The translations under genes and the position numbers were made by a program. A DNA stretch of 53,489 bases from Dethiobacter alkaliphilus AHT 1 (GTDB taxonomy: Bacteria; Bacillota; Dethiobacteria; Dethiobacterales; Dethiobacteraceae): contig NZ_ACJM01000017.1 of NCBI RefSeq assembly GCF_000174415.1, positions 1 through 53,489 on the forward strand. Direction: 5' to 3'. The notes under the pieces are model-generated. The model was not told where the DNA came from. It did no database searches and saw only the letters and a list, made by a program, of their open reading frames with translations. Positions 1-8,216 of the stretch are shown here, in pieces. Within the stretch, counting starts at the first letter, position 1. Each line of letters begins with the position of its first letter.

Positions 1-917
<917 letters not shown>

Positions 918-1139
918 GTATATCAGAACCGCTAAGCAGTCTGGTCTTCATTAGAGAAGATTTGAATGGCTCCAATTTGTTTTGAAGCATTGTTGTTCGT
1001 CCGGTTCAGGGTTACCCCTGCCTTGACAAAACGTAAAGTGTTACATCGTAATCGATGTTACTTCGCATGGCATTTCCTGTTTAGTTTTCAAAGAGCAAAA
1101 CTCTCTTTACATCCTTGCCGCTCTCGCGACCGGAACTCT
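918..1139 (-). other. rrn operon leader (pre-16S transcribed spacer)
   Basis: This non-coding stretch sits between the most proximal rrn promoter and the 16S 5' end. It contains a boxA-like antitermination element (annotated separately) followed by the GAAAACTAAACAGG block typical of Firmicutes rrn leaders. No open reading frame with a ribosome binding site was found. The leader should be removed during 16S processing. Confidence 0.85.
1084..1097 (-). promoter_or_regulatory. boxA antitermination element of the rrn leader
   Basis: Read on the minus strand the bases are TGCTCTTTGAAAAC, a close match to the bacterial rrn boxA that recruits NusB/NusE (S10). It lies about 170 nt upstream of the 16S 5' end and downstream of all three promoters, the expected place. 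Confidence 0.85.
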
Positions 1140-1168
1140 ATCTTATCATATTCAAGGCCTTGAATCAA
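1140..1168 (-). promoter_or_regulatory. rrn promoter P3 (sigma-A type)
   Basis: On the minus strand, -35 TTGATT (1163-1168) and -10 TAAGAT (1140-1145) are separated by exactly 17 bp. It is the promoter closest to the 16S gene in a tandem array of three. Confidence 0.6.
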
Positions 1169-1240
1169 GAACCTTTTTTTGGAAGATGTCGTTCCGTGCT
1201 GGAAGCTGACAAGTATGTATCCCGTTGCGACAGGAAGTTA

Positions 1241-1269
1241 ATTATACCATACTGACAACGCCCTTACAA
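1241..1269 (-). promoter_or_regulatory. rrn promoter P2 (sigma-A type)
   Basis: On the minus strand, -35 TTGTAA (1264-1269) and a perfect -10 TATAAT (1241-1246) are 17 bp apart. It is the middle promoter of the tandem rrn array. Confidence 0.8.
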
Positions 1270-1342
1270 GCATCATTTTCTGGTAATTTTCCCGGTTACT
1301 TGTGCAAATAACCTTGTCGCTTGCCGTTGCGGCACGAATCTT

Positions 1343-1371
1343 ATATTACCATGGTTCGCGAAAGTTGTCAA
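1343..1371 (-). promoter_or_regulatory. rrn promoter P1 (sigma-A type)
   Basis: On the minus strand, a perfect -35 TTGACA (1366-1371) and -10 TAATAT (1343-1348) are 17 bp apart. The -35 box begins only 4 bp after the stop codon of the upstream hypothetical gene, with no terminator between, so read-through from that gene into rrn looks possible. Confidence 0.85.
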
Positions 1372-1375
1372 CCGG

Positions 1376-1762
1376 TTAAAGCATAATTTCGCAGGGGTTT
1401 TCGGCACTTGCTGCCAACCGCTTTAAAGCCTCACAAAACTGCGGCCAGCTTTCCGGGTACCCGTTGGTTCCGCGGGTTTGTATGCGACGATTACCCGCCT
1501 GTAAATCCAATGACCAGGTAGCTCCGTCCAGCATACAACAATGCATATAGTGTTCCTCCCACGCAAAGACACCGCTTTGTTCCGCTTCCTTAATAAAGGT
1601 ATCGATTTCTGCAGCAGATATAGTTTTGGTCTTTTCCTGAACCACTTCACCGTTAGTGGACTTAACCCAGTATAGGGTGTCCCCTCGCACATCCAGCTGC
1701 CAGGACGGGCCAAAATAAGAATGCAGGGTAACCAATAACCTAAACTGCGGCACAGTCATCAC
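1376..1762 (-). CDS. hypothetical protein, 128 aa
   Basis: The product is a soluble, mixed-composition protein with no signal peptide or membrane segment. I do not recognise the family. Visible features are a tryptophan-rich pattern (SWQLDV, LYWVK, FAWEEHY, TWSLDL, SWPQF) and three cysteines (one adjacent pair). The central part resembles the small beta-rich proteins in which a backbone strand 'dG.xxxxxR' is followed by a helix with a terminal WPQF. The start codon overlaps the stop of the upstream 3'-phosphoesterase gene (ATGA arrangement), so translation is probably coupled and the two are co-transcribed. An alternative start one codon later (ATG ACT) is equally possible. It is the last gene before the rrn promoters. 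Confidence 0.75.
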   Translation of the reverse strand: MMTVPQFRLLVTLHSYFGPSWQLDVRGDTLYWVKSTNGEVVQEKTKTISAAEIDTFIKEAEQSGVFAWEEHYMHCCMLDGATWSLDLQAGNRRIQTRGTNGYPESWPQFCEALKRLAASAENPCEIML

Positions 1763-2301
1763 TCCTCATCCCAAGAATCACTGCTAAGAGTCCCGTCTTC
1801 CTCTGTGATCTCTTCTATGCTTTTTCCCGAAACCACAGATTTCCGTTCCTTTTCAAGTATATCTTCCTCCGCAGCAAACTCATCCTTCTTTTTTATAAGC
1901 AACCAGGAATCTTCCCCGTATTGCTTGCTCTTGGTTTTAATCAGTGCCCACTGTCCTTTTAGCTTTTCACCATAAAGGGTAAATTCCAGCTTACCATCCG
2001 CCAGCCACGACCGGTGCAAATCTGCAGCGGGATCGGCTCCTGCCGGTTCGTAGTACCCGCTATCCCAGATAATTACCTTCCCTGCTCCGTAATCGTCACC
2101 GGTAATCACACCTTCAAAATCTTTGTAGCTGAACTCATGATCCACAACCCGGATAGCCAGCCGTTTATTAGCCGGGTTCAAACTGGGTCCTTTGGGGATA
2201 GCCCAGGAGACCAATACGCCGTCCATCTCCAGGCGAAAATCCCAGTGCATATGGGTGGCATCATGCTGCTGCACCACAAAGGATAATTTCTTTTTACTCA
2301 T
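1759..2301 (-). CDS. stand-alone LigD-type 3'-phosphoesterase domain protein
   Basis: The 180-aa product is a single DNA ligase D 3'-phosphoesterase (PE) domain, without the ligase or polymerase modules of full LigD. In the family this domain trims 3'-phosphates and 3'-ribonucleotides at DNA ends. The catalytic pattern is intact: H13, H19, D21 and R23 in the block QQHDATHMHWDFRLEMDG, then H55 in DHEFSY. These show the same spacing as H42/H48/D50/R52/H84 of Pseudomonas LigD. Further family blocks are GAGKVIIWD and GKLEFTLYGEKLKGQWALIKT. The last 40 residues are acidic and low in complexity. It overlaps the preceding iron-sulfur gene and the following hypothetical gene by 4 bp each. No Ku or ligase gene is in the window, so its repair partner is unknown. 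Confidence 0.9.
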   Translation of the reverse strand: MSKKKLSFVVQQHDATHMHWDFRLEMDGVLVSWAIPKGPSLNPANKRLAIRVVDHEFSYKDFEGVITGDDYGAGKVIIWDSGYYEPAGADPAADLHRSWLADGKLEFTLYGEKLKGQWALIKTKSKQYGEDSWLLIKKKDEFAAEEDILEKERKSVVSGKSIEEITEEDGTLSSDSWDEE

Positions 2302-2963
2302 TCAACTTCCTCCGCCACCGTCTTATTACCCTTAAGGGATAAAATAGCCTTTTTTATAGGAATCCCGTTGGGACAACTGCACTTGCCGCAGTCTGCGCAT
2401 TTATCTATCCCATTGGCCCTAGCCTGCGCCTGGCGGTCTGTTTCGTCCCGGGGATCCAGGTGAAGTTGGGCCAGCTTTACAAACACATAGGGATCCACAG
2501 AGGAGTTATCGCCTTCTGTATGTTGTGAGCAGGACGATACGCAGCAAAGGCATTCCAGACACTTCATTAAGTTTTTATGCAGCGAGTCCTCCTGCAGTTC
2601 ACCCAACGGTTCAACGGCCCCGCCCTGTGGATACAAGGCCAGATCCTGCAGCTTTTTCATATAGCCGGAGCGATCCACCACCAGGCTGCGCAAAAGAGGC
2701 AGCCCTGTAAGCGGAGAGATTTCCGAGACTGAATCCAGCTTTACCTTGCAGGCCAGCCGGGGCTTGCCGTCAACCATCACGCCGCACAGTCCGCAGTGAT
2801 TGTAGCGGCAGCCGTAGCGAAAGGCCAGTGACCCATCCAGCTCTTCATAGATATATTGCAGTGCCTGCAGTACGGTGGCCCCGGGCGAGTTGGGAACCTG
2901 ATACTCCGTCTGTACCAGATCCTTTCTTTCGGGCACATATTGGTTTATTCTGATAGTCTTCAT
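2298..2963 (-). CDS. succinate dehydrogenase/fumarate reductase-like iron-sulfur subunit
   Basis: The 221-aa protein passes electrons to or from the flavoprotein encoded just upstream. A plant-type [2Fe-2S] site is visible as C52, C57, C60 and C72 (GCRYNHCGLCG ... RLAC). It is followed by a bacterial-ferredoxin-like half with C135, C138, C141 and C145 (CLECLCCVSSC) and C189, C192, C195 and C197 (CADCGKCSCPNG), the places that bind the [4Fe-4S]/[3Fe-4S] clusters in SdhB/FrdB. It is slightly shorter than SdhB (about 240 aa). The start overlaps the flavoprotein stop by 4 bp. No SdhC/SdhD membrane anchor is adjacent, so the physiological electron partner is unclear; a soluble fumarate-reductase-like enzyme is one option. 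Confidence 0.88.
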   Translation of the reverse strand: MKTIRINQYVPERKDLVQTEYQVPNSPGATVLQALQYIYEELDGSLAFRYGCRYNHCGLCGVMVDGKPRLACKVKLDSVSEISPLTGLPLLRSLVVDRSGYMKKLQDLALYPQGGAVEPLGELQEDSLHKNLMKCLECLCCVSSCSQHTEGDNSSVDPYVFVKLAQLHLDPRDETDRQAQARANGIDKCADCGKCSCPNGIPIKKAILSLKGNKTVAEEVE

Positions 2964-4627
2964 TGTTTATGTCCGCACCTTTCTTGGCAGTGCCTGATTT
3001 GACCGGAATCATCCTGCCAGAGGACAATATTTTGCTCCCAGTTGCTGCCGCCGTGTTGGGGAAAGTCGGAGCGCAGATGTGCACCACGTGATTCTTCCCG
3101 CTCCAAAGCGGAGATTAAAACCAGCTTGGCGGTCTGTAGCATAAAATCCAGTTCAACGGCATCACGCAGGTCACCGTTATAGACTTGCTCTTTGCTTACA
3201 GAGAGATCATGCGCTTCTGCCTGGAGTGCATCCACCCCGGCAAGGGCGATTAACAGGCCGTCACGGTCTCGGACCAATCCGGCATGGTGCCACATCAATT
3301 GCTGCAGCCTACGGCTTAAATGGGCCGGGCGGTGGCTGCCCTGAAGCCCGATTAACGGGGAAGGAACGCTGTCTGCAGAGAAAGAGGGTTGTACATGATC
3401 TTTGGCAAACTTAGCTGCCGCCCGGCCGGCGCGCAGGCCAAAGACCATAATTTCTGCCAACGCCGCCGATCCCAGTCGGTTTGCACCATGAACGCCTCCC
3501 ATCACTTCACCCGCCGCATATAATCCGGGCACAGCGGTGGCGCCATCTGCATCGGCCTGAATTCCGCCCATAAAAAAGTGAGCGGTGGGCAGCACTTCCC
3601 AGGGCTTCTCCCAGTCGTAAGCTTTCTTCCCGTATGCAGGCAGCACGTTATCAGTTATACCGGAAGAACGGATGCGATGGCGAATTTCAGCTCCATTATC
3701 CAGCTTCATGTTCGGCGTTAAATCCAGCGTCAACCCACCATGCTCGGCGGTTTGTCCATTACCGATGGGCCTGGCCATGGCCCGTACCACCTCAGCACGG
3801 CTCATACTGTTAATAGCGCCGTCGAGCACCGTGTTTCCTTCACCATCTATAATCCGGCCTGCCGGGCCCGCCACCACCGGTTCTCCGCAGAGCAGGCCCC
3901 GGTAAGCATCGGGGTGGGTAATACCAAAGGGGATGGCCTGTACCTGTTCCATATCCTGCAACCGGGCGCCATGGCGAAGCGCCAGGGCGTAGCCGTCTCC
4001 GCAGGAGCCACGGTTATTGCTGGTCTGGGGATAGAAAAGCCAACTGCCTCCCCCGGTGGCCAATACCACAGCTCCCGCCTGCAGTGTATGCTCCAGACCC
4101 GTTGAAAGCTCCAGTATCCTCACGCCACAAACCATGTTTTCCCGGCGGCAAAGATCCAGCACAAAAGCATCTTCAATCAGGTCAATGGGAAATTTCTGCA
4201 AAGCGGTGCGCAGGATTTGCCCCATGCCCACTCCGCTTCCCGAACTATTGAGCGTCCGGGAACGGGTGTGGCCGCCTGCACGGTTTATTGCCTTACCTTC
4301 CAAATATCCCTCTTCATTGCGGACAAAGGTGTGGCCCAATTCCTCCAAAAAACCCAGTGCGTCCCGGGTTCCGTCCACCAGTGTCTCCACCAGTTGAGGA
4401 TTACACAAACCATCACCCGATTTCAGCAAATCCTCTACAAATGCCTGCCGGTCATCTCCGGGCAGCCCGGCACAGGATGTGATACCCACCGCCATCCTGG
4501 TGTTGCCGTAACCGACGGGCTCTTTGCAAACTAAAGCTGTCTTGGCACCTGCCTGGGCGGCGGCTATGGCGGCCATTACTCCTGCACCGCCACCGCCGGC
4601 AATGATTACGTCATAGCGATTCTTCAT
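2960..4627 (-). CDS. FAD-dependent fumarate reductase/succinate dehydrogenase-like flavoprotein subunit
   Basis: The 555-aa protein has an N-terminal dinucleotide fold (IIAGGGGAGVMAA, residues 9-20). It also has the family substrate-site blocks PTAHFFMGGI (347-356, H350) and HGANRLGSAALAE (380-392, R384), which in FrdA/SdhA bind the dicarboxylate and shuttle the proton. The loop that normally carries the histidine for covalent FAD (SHTxAAxGG) reads GYGNTRMAVG here, with N42 at that place, so FAD is probably bound non-covalently. The C-terminal helical part is present. It heads a tight operon with the iron-sulfur subunit and has its own promoter at 4668-4696. Substrate (fumarate, succinate or a related dicarboxylate) is inferred from the family only. 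Confidence 0.88.
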   Translation of the reverse strand: MKNRYDVIIAGGGGAGVMAAIAAAQAGAKTALVCKEPVGYGNTRMAVGITSCAGLPGDDRQAFVEDLLKSGDGLCNPQLVETLVDGTRDALGFLEELGHTFVRNEEGYLEGKAINRAGGHTRSRTLNSSGSGVGMGQILRTALQKFPIDLIEDAFVLDLCRRENMVCGVRILELSTGLEHTLQAGAVVLATGGGSWLFYPQTSNNRGSCGDGYALALRHGARLQDMEQVQAIPFGITHPDAYRGLLCGEPVVAGPAGRIIDGEGNTVLDGAINSMSRAEVVRAMARPIGNGQTAEHGGLTLDLTPNMKLDNGAEIRHRIRSSGITDNVLPAYGKKAYDWEKPWEVLPTAHFFMGGIQADADGATAVPGLYAAGEVMGGVHGANRLGSAALAEIMVFGLRAGRAAAKFAKDHVQPSFSADSVPSPLIGLQGSHRPAHLSRRLQQLMWHHAGLVRDRDGLLIALAGVDALQAEAHDLSVSKEQVYNGDLRDAVELDFMLQTAKLVLISALEREESRGAHLRSDFPQHGGSNWEQNIVLWQDDSGQIRHCQERCGHKQ

Positions 4628-4667
4628 TATTTCACCCGCATTCTATGTACTGGTTGTCTTAACCTTT

Positions 4668-4696
4668 ATCTTATTACGATTGCAACAGAGGGTCAA
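4668..4696 (-). promoter_or_regulatory. sigma-A promoter for the flavoprotein/iron-sulfur operon
   Basis: On the minus strand, -35 TTGACC (4691-4696) and -10 TAAGAT (4668-4673) are 17 bp apart and about 40 bp upstream of the flavoprotein start. It is divergent from the amidohydrolase promoter 32 bp to the right. Confidence 0.75.
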
Positions 4697-4727
4697 ACCA
4701 TGAGCTTTTGAATATATGAGGATAAAG

Positions 4728-4756
4728 TTGAAATAAGGGCGTTTATGTTTTATTAT
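4728..4756 (+). promoter_or_regulatory. sigma-A promoter for the amidohydrolase gene
   Basis: -35 TTGAAA (4728-4733) and -10 TATTAT (4751-4756) are 17 bp apart. The predicted transcript starts near 4763, which rules out the in-frame ATG at 4745 and supports the start at 4790. Confidence 0.7.
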
Positions 4757-4789
4757 AAAGATATGTCAGAATATTCAGGCGGTGGCTTT

Positions 4790-5626
4790 ATGAAGCATAT
4801 CGACACCCATATTCATATGTATCCGGAAAAACTGATGAATGCCATATATGGCTACTTTCAGCGTCTGGGCTGGGAGTTCCCCTTTAGCGGCAATGTAGAA
4901 GAAACGCTGCTACATCTGCAGGAAAATGAGGTGGAAAAAGCTTTTTTGCTGCTGTATGCCCATAAACCGGGCATGGCTTTGGAGATTAATCGTTGGGCGT
5001 ATGAACTGTGCCGGAAAAACCCACATATTTATCCCTTTGGCTGCTTCTTTCCCGACGATGAAAATCCGGAAGCTAATGTGAGAAAGTGCCTGAGGGACTG
5101 GGGCTTTAGCGGCATGAAGCTGCACTTTAACGTTCAGCCCGCCGAGCCCGATGATCCCCGCTATTTCCCCGTTTACCGGCAAGCCCTGGAGTACGGCCGC
5201 GGTGTTATTATGCATATCGGCTCTTTTCCCGACCAAAGCGGTAACCAGCCGGGGACATATCATTTGCAAAAAGTATTGAAGCGCTTCCCCGGGCTAAAGG
5301 TTATCGTGGCCCATATGGGCTGCTACCGGACAGAAGATTTCTGGCGCCTTATGGACCGCAATCCCGGTGTATATCTGGATACTTCTTTTATTTTGGGCAA
5401 CCCGCAGTTTCCAGACGGGCATACTCTGGTTGCCGACTCCCTGGCGCGCTTCCCGCACCGGATTCTCTACGGGAGTGACTTCCCTCTGATCCGCCACCGG
5501 CTCTCAGACGGCCTGGACTATATAACCCGTCTGCCCTGGGATGAAAAAACAAAGAATAATCTGCTGCGGGAAAATGCCCTCAGATTTTTGACGCAATCGG
5601 ATATTGCCGCCTGCAAGCACCTATAG
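4790..5626 (+). CDS. amidohydrolase family (Amidohydro_2-like) metal-dependent hydrolase, 278 aa
   Basis: The product is a TIM-barrel metallohydrolase of the amidohydrolase-2 type, a family covering decarboxylases and hydrolases of cyclic or aromatic acids. Visible metal-ligand motifs are the N-terminal HIDTHIHMYP (HxH), KLHF, MHIGSF, AHMGCYR and the late YGSDFPLI aspartate. No signal peptide is seen, so it should be cytoplasmic. The start at 4790 is chosen over ATGs at 4745 and 4763 because it follows an AGGCGGTGG-type binding site and the promoter's -10 box lies at 4751-4756. It is transcribed divergently from the flavoprotein operon. The substrate cannot be told from sequence. Confidence 0.85.
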   Translation: MKHIDTHIHMYPEKLMNAIYGYFQRLGWEFPFSGNVEETLLHLQENEVEKAFLLLYAHKPGMALEINRWAYELCRKNPHIYPFGCFFPDDENPEANVRKCLRDWGFSGMKLHFNVQPAEPDDPRYFPVYRQALEYGRGVIMHIGSFPDQSGNQPGTYHLQKVLKRFPGLKVIVAHMGCYRTEDFWRLMDRNPGVYLDTSFILGNPQFPDGHTLVADSLARFPHRILYGSDFPLIRHRLSDGLDYITRLPWDEKTKNNLLRENALRFLTQSDIAACKHL

Positions 5627-5632
5627 TATAAT
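5604..5632 (+). promoter_or_regulatory. sigma-A promoter for the EamA transporter
   Basis: -35 TTGCCG (5604-5609) lies in the end of the amidohydrolase gene and a perfect -10 TATAAT (5627-5632) directly follows its stop codon, with a 17-bp spacer. Confidence 0.75.
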
Positions 5633-5664
5633 AGACCCGTTATTTTACTTAAAGGGGTCATATT

Positions 5665-6582
5665 TTGGAGACAAATAAAATTCGTGCCGTGGTGGCTGTT
5701 TTGGCCACAACTTTTTTTTGGGGTCTTTCGTTTTCCAGTACCAAGGTGCTCTTAACCAGCCTTACCGCTATCCAAATTGCTTTTTTTCGTTTAATACTGG
5801 CATCCGCCGTGCTGGGCCTGGTATTTTTAATGTCCCGCTCCGGCAGGGTTTCCCGCAGTGATTTGCCCCGCATGCTTGCCGGAGGAGTTTTTGGTATCTT
5901 TTTATACTTTATCCTGGAGAATAACGGCCTGCGCTTTACCACAGCAGGCACCGGGTCGCTGATTATTGCCACCATTCCTGTTTTGAATGTTTTGGCCGGC
6001 GTTTTCTTTTTCCGCGAGAAAAACTCCTGGGCTGGATGGGTGGGCGTCACCCTATCTTTTCTTGGTGCCTGGCTTTTGATTCGCTCCGGCAGTGGCGGCG
6101 CATTATCGCTGGCGGATTTGCGGGGCAATTTACTGGTCTTTGGCGCCGCCTGCTCCTGGGTGGTTTTTACCCGCATCAATGAACCGCTGATGCAAAAGTA
6201 TAACAGCCTCACCATCAATCTGTATCAGTCGGTGGCGGGAATGGCGCTCTTAGGGCTGTTTATTGCTCCTGCCGGTGTAAATACCGCCCAGTTCACAGGG
6301 AGCGTCCTTTTTAACCTGGCCTATCTTGGGATCTTCTGCTCGGCGGTGGCCTACTTTTTGTACCTGTATGCCCTGAAAACACTGGGGTCTTCTGCCATCA
6401 CCTGCTTTCTCAACCTGGTGCCGGTATTTGGGGTACTGGGCGGAGCCGTTATTTTAAAAGAGGCGCTGGGAACGGGACAAATCCTGGGAGGACTGGTGGT
6501 CATAACCGGAGTCACCCTGGTCACCATGGCCGGAAAACCTGCGGATAAGCCGAAAACCATTCAGGCCACAACCGAAGTGTAG
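5665..6582 (+). CDS. EamA/DMT family transporter (RhaT-like), 305 aa
   Basis: This inner-membrane protein has about ten hydrophobic segments in two repeated EamA halves (first half ending near residue 145, second starting with RGNLLVFGAACSWVVF). The family exports or imports small metabolites such as amino acids, nucleosides or sugars. Family signatures are TTFFWGLSFSSTKVLL in the first helix and the AIGS-like block LGSSAITCFLNLVPVFG in the second half. The start is TTG, preceded by AAAGGGG with 7-nt spacing. Its own promoter precedes it and a strong intrinsic terminator follows. The substrate is unknown. Confidence 0.88.
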   Translation: METNKIRAVVAVLATTFFWGLSFSSTKVLLTSLTAIQIAFFRLILASAVLGLVFLMSRSGRVSRSDLPRMLAGGVFGIFLYFILENNGLRFTTAGTGSLIIATIPVLNVLAGVFFFREKNSWAGWVGVTLSFLGAWLLIRSGSGGALSLADLRGNLLVFGAACSWVVFTRINEPLMQKYNSLTINLYQSVAGMALLGLFIAPAGVNTAQFTGSVLFNLAYLGIFCSAVAYFLYLYALKTLGSSAITCFLNLVPVFGVLGGAVILKEALGTGQILGGLVVITGVTLVTMAGKPADKPKTIQATTEV

Positions 6583-6588
6583 AAGAAA

Positions 6589-6617
6589 AACACATCCATT
6601 GGCGGATGTGTTTTTTT
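6589..6617 (+). terminator. intrinsic terminator of the EamA transporter gene
   Basis: A 9-bp stem AACACATCC/GGATGTGTT with a 6-nt loop is followed by a run of T. Confidence 0.92.
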
Positions 6618-6683
6618 ATTTGCCGGTCATCTTCGGCCAGGATTTTTAATAATCTGTAACAAATCGCCTGAAGGAGGTTTTTT

Positions 6684-6818
6684 ATGGATTATTCCAAGCG
6701 TTTAAAACAGGGATTCATGTTCGGCCTGGGTTTTTGGACCGCCGGCCTTGTCATCGGCCTGCCGCCGGTGTTGGTAATTTACTTTGTGGCCCGGGCTGTT
6801 TTATTACATATGCTTTAG
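6684..6818 (+). CDS. small membrane peptide, 44 aa
   Basis: This short gene has a near-perfect Shine-Dalgarno AAGGAGG (6671-6677) 6 nt before ATG. The product begins MDYSKRLKQGFMFGLGFWTA, a positively charged N-terminus followed by a glycine-rich hydrophobic helix, a double proline (LPPV), then a second hydrophobic stretch ending LLHML. This looks like one or two short membrane segments. The gene lies downstream of the EamA terminator and converges on yunB with only 2 bp between the two stop codons. No clear promoter was found in the 66 bp upstream. The family is not recognised. Confidence 0.7.
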   Translation: MDYSKRLKQGFMFGLGFWTAGLVIGLPPVLVIYFVARAVLLHML

Positions 6819-6820
6819 CA

Positions 6821-7513
6821 TTACGGCTCCGCAGGCAGCTGCGGCGAAGGAGGCAGGGGGGCAGTCTGGCCGGAGGGGAATTGCAGGTTAATCACCGTAT
6901 CCGGCACTTCTCCGATATAGTTTGCGTCCACAATGGGCACGGTGGTGGAGACCTTTGTCACCTGGGAGACAAAGGGGATAATGATTTCCACCTCCGCATG
7001 AATATCCAGATAAATTTTGTGGCGCACCTGATTTATACCCGCTTCTTCAAACTGGTCTATAATTTCTGTGTTTACAAAACCAATGGGAATGAGGGTAATG
7101 GGGATGCGCGGGCCTACGTTTGCCAACAGATAACTGCCCAACGCCTGGCCCAGCGGTATGTATATTTTTTCTCCTTTGAGGCTGGTGAGAGTTTCCTGTA
7201 CCCGCATGGTGGTTTCGGACATCAGACGGTTTACTTCCATATTGTTGGTCTGGGCCATCACAATGCGGCCTTCCCGGTCCTTCTCCAACAGAATCAGGTC
7301 CTGATAAAGTATATTCCGGGCCACTTTTTCAGATACTGCGCTGTTGATGGCTTCAGTGGCAATAATATCCGCCCGGGCGCTGGCTACAGATAAAATGGTG
7401 GGGCGCAGATTCCTGTCAAAGTACAGGAACATGCGAATTATGCCGAAAATAAAAACGGCAATAAGAAAAAAAATAAATGCTTCTCTGCTGACATAAACTT
7501 TTCGGCTAAGCAC
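6821..7513 (-). CDS. yunB: sporulation protein YunB
   Basis: The 230-aa protein has one N-terminal membrane helix (residues 11-29, AFIFFLIAVFIFGIIRMFL) and an extracytoplasmic domain. The YunB pattern is clear: SVASARADIIATEAINSAV, the block GEKIYIPLGQALGSYLLANVGP, then LDIHAEVEIIIPF and TTVPIVDANYIGEVPDT. In B. subtilis yunB is sporulation-linked and needed for efficient spore formation; its exact role is not known. The start is a GTG with GGGAGGG 6 nt upstream. The C-terminus is proline-rich (TAPLPPSPQLPAEP). The gene stands alone, convergent with the small membrane peptide. Confidence 0.93.
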   Translation of the reverse strand: MLSRKVYVSREAFIFFLIAVFIFGIIRMFLYFDRNLRPTILSVASARADIIATEAINSAVSEKVARNILYQDLILLEKDREGRIVMAQTNNMEVNRLMSETTMRVQETLTSLKGEKIYIPLGQALGSYLLANVGPRIPITLIPIGFVNTEIIDQFEEAGINQVRHKIYLDIHAEVEIIIPFVSQVTKVSTTVPIVDANYIGEVPDTVINLQFPSGQTAPLPPSPQLPAEP

Positions 7514-7610
7514 GCGAATCCCTCCCGTACATTGTATGCAAAAGAGGAAAAAAGGTGACAGTTAGAAAAATTTGCTACTTTATGATAGTATAGGAGGAGA
7601 GGCGAGAGGA

Positions 7611-8183
7611 GTGAGCGCGTTGCACCATAAGCCATTTTATCTGGTTGCCATTCCTGAAGGTGACATTATGGCGGACTTATCCCGCCTGCAAAAATTTATC
7701 TCCAGACGCTTTGGCATGTATTCGGCTCCCTACCCCGATCTTCATCTGACCGTGGGAGTTATTGAACCGCAGAAAAATATCGCCAAGTGCTACCCCATCC
7801 TGGACGAAGTTATTAAGAGGTCCCAACCGTTTTCCGTCCACATTGGTGGTGAGCGTTGTTTTGGCGAACCATATTCCTCGGTGGGCGTTGCCGTTACCTC
7901 GCCCATGCTGGCACGGCTGGCAGGAGAATTGGAGGGTGCCCTGACAAAAGCCGGATACGCTCCCCGGACTTTCTCCGAATGGGATTTCCATATCAGCCTG
8001 GTCACTCCCCTGTTTGCCCGCAGGCACTGGAGTCAGGAAGAATATCTGGAAGCTTGCCGTATTATCGCTGAGCATTCCCCCGCCGGGTGGTGCCGCCTAA
8101 ACCACCTGGAACTCTGGGATCCGGATTTTCCCCCGCTGAAGGTAATTGAGAGATTTAGCTTTGCCAAAGACAGCTCCACTTAA
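7611..8183 (+). CDS. 2'-5' RNA ligase family / 2H phosphoesterase-like protein
   Basis: The protein of about 190 aa has the two HxT/S-phi motifs that define the 2H phosphoesterase superfamily: HLTV in the first half and HISL in the second. Members act on cyclic phosphates or 2'-5' linkages in RNA or nucleotides. No other domain is visible. The start is uncertain. GTG at 7611 has AGGAGG 13 nt upstream, and TTG at 7620 has AGAGGAG 9 nt upstream; an ATG at 7572 lies ahead of both sites and is less likely. It is followed by a bidirectional terminator shared with the PII-like gene. Confidence 0.85.
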   Translation: MSALHHKPFYLVAIPEGDIMADLSRLQKFISRRFGMYSAPYPDLHLTVGVIEPQKNIAKCYPILDEVIKRSQPFSVHIGGERCFGEPYSSVGVAVTSPMLARLAGELEGALTKAGYAPRTFSEWDFHISLVTPLFARRHWSQEEYLEACRIIAEHSPAGWCRLNHLELWDPDFPPLKVIERFSFAKDSST

Positions 8184-8190
8184 TTAAACA

Positions 8191-8215
8191 AAAAACCCGC
8201 CATGTGCGGGTTTTT
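8191..8215. terminator. bidirectional intrinsic terminator
   Basis: A 10-bp perfect stem (AAAAACCCGC/GCGGGTTTTT) with loop CATGT gives a T-run on either strand. It sits between the convergent 2H phosphoesterase and PII-like genes. Confidence 0.93.
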
Positions 8216-8216
8216 C

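Noticed and set aside
4745-4789. Longer N-terminus of the amidohydrolase
   Set aside because: The predicted -10 box (4751-4756) lies inside it, and the binding site favours the start at 4790.
7531-7538. CATACAAT as sigma-E promoter for yunB
   Set aside because: The -10 matches sigma-E, but the start site would fall inside the Shine-Dalgarno sequence at 7520-7526, and no matching -35 was found.
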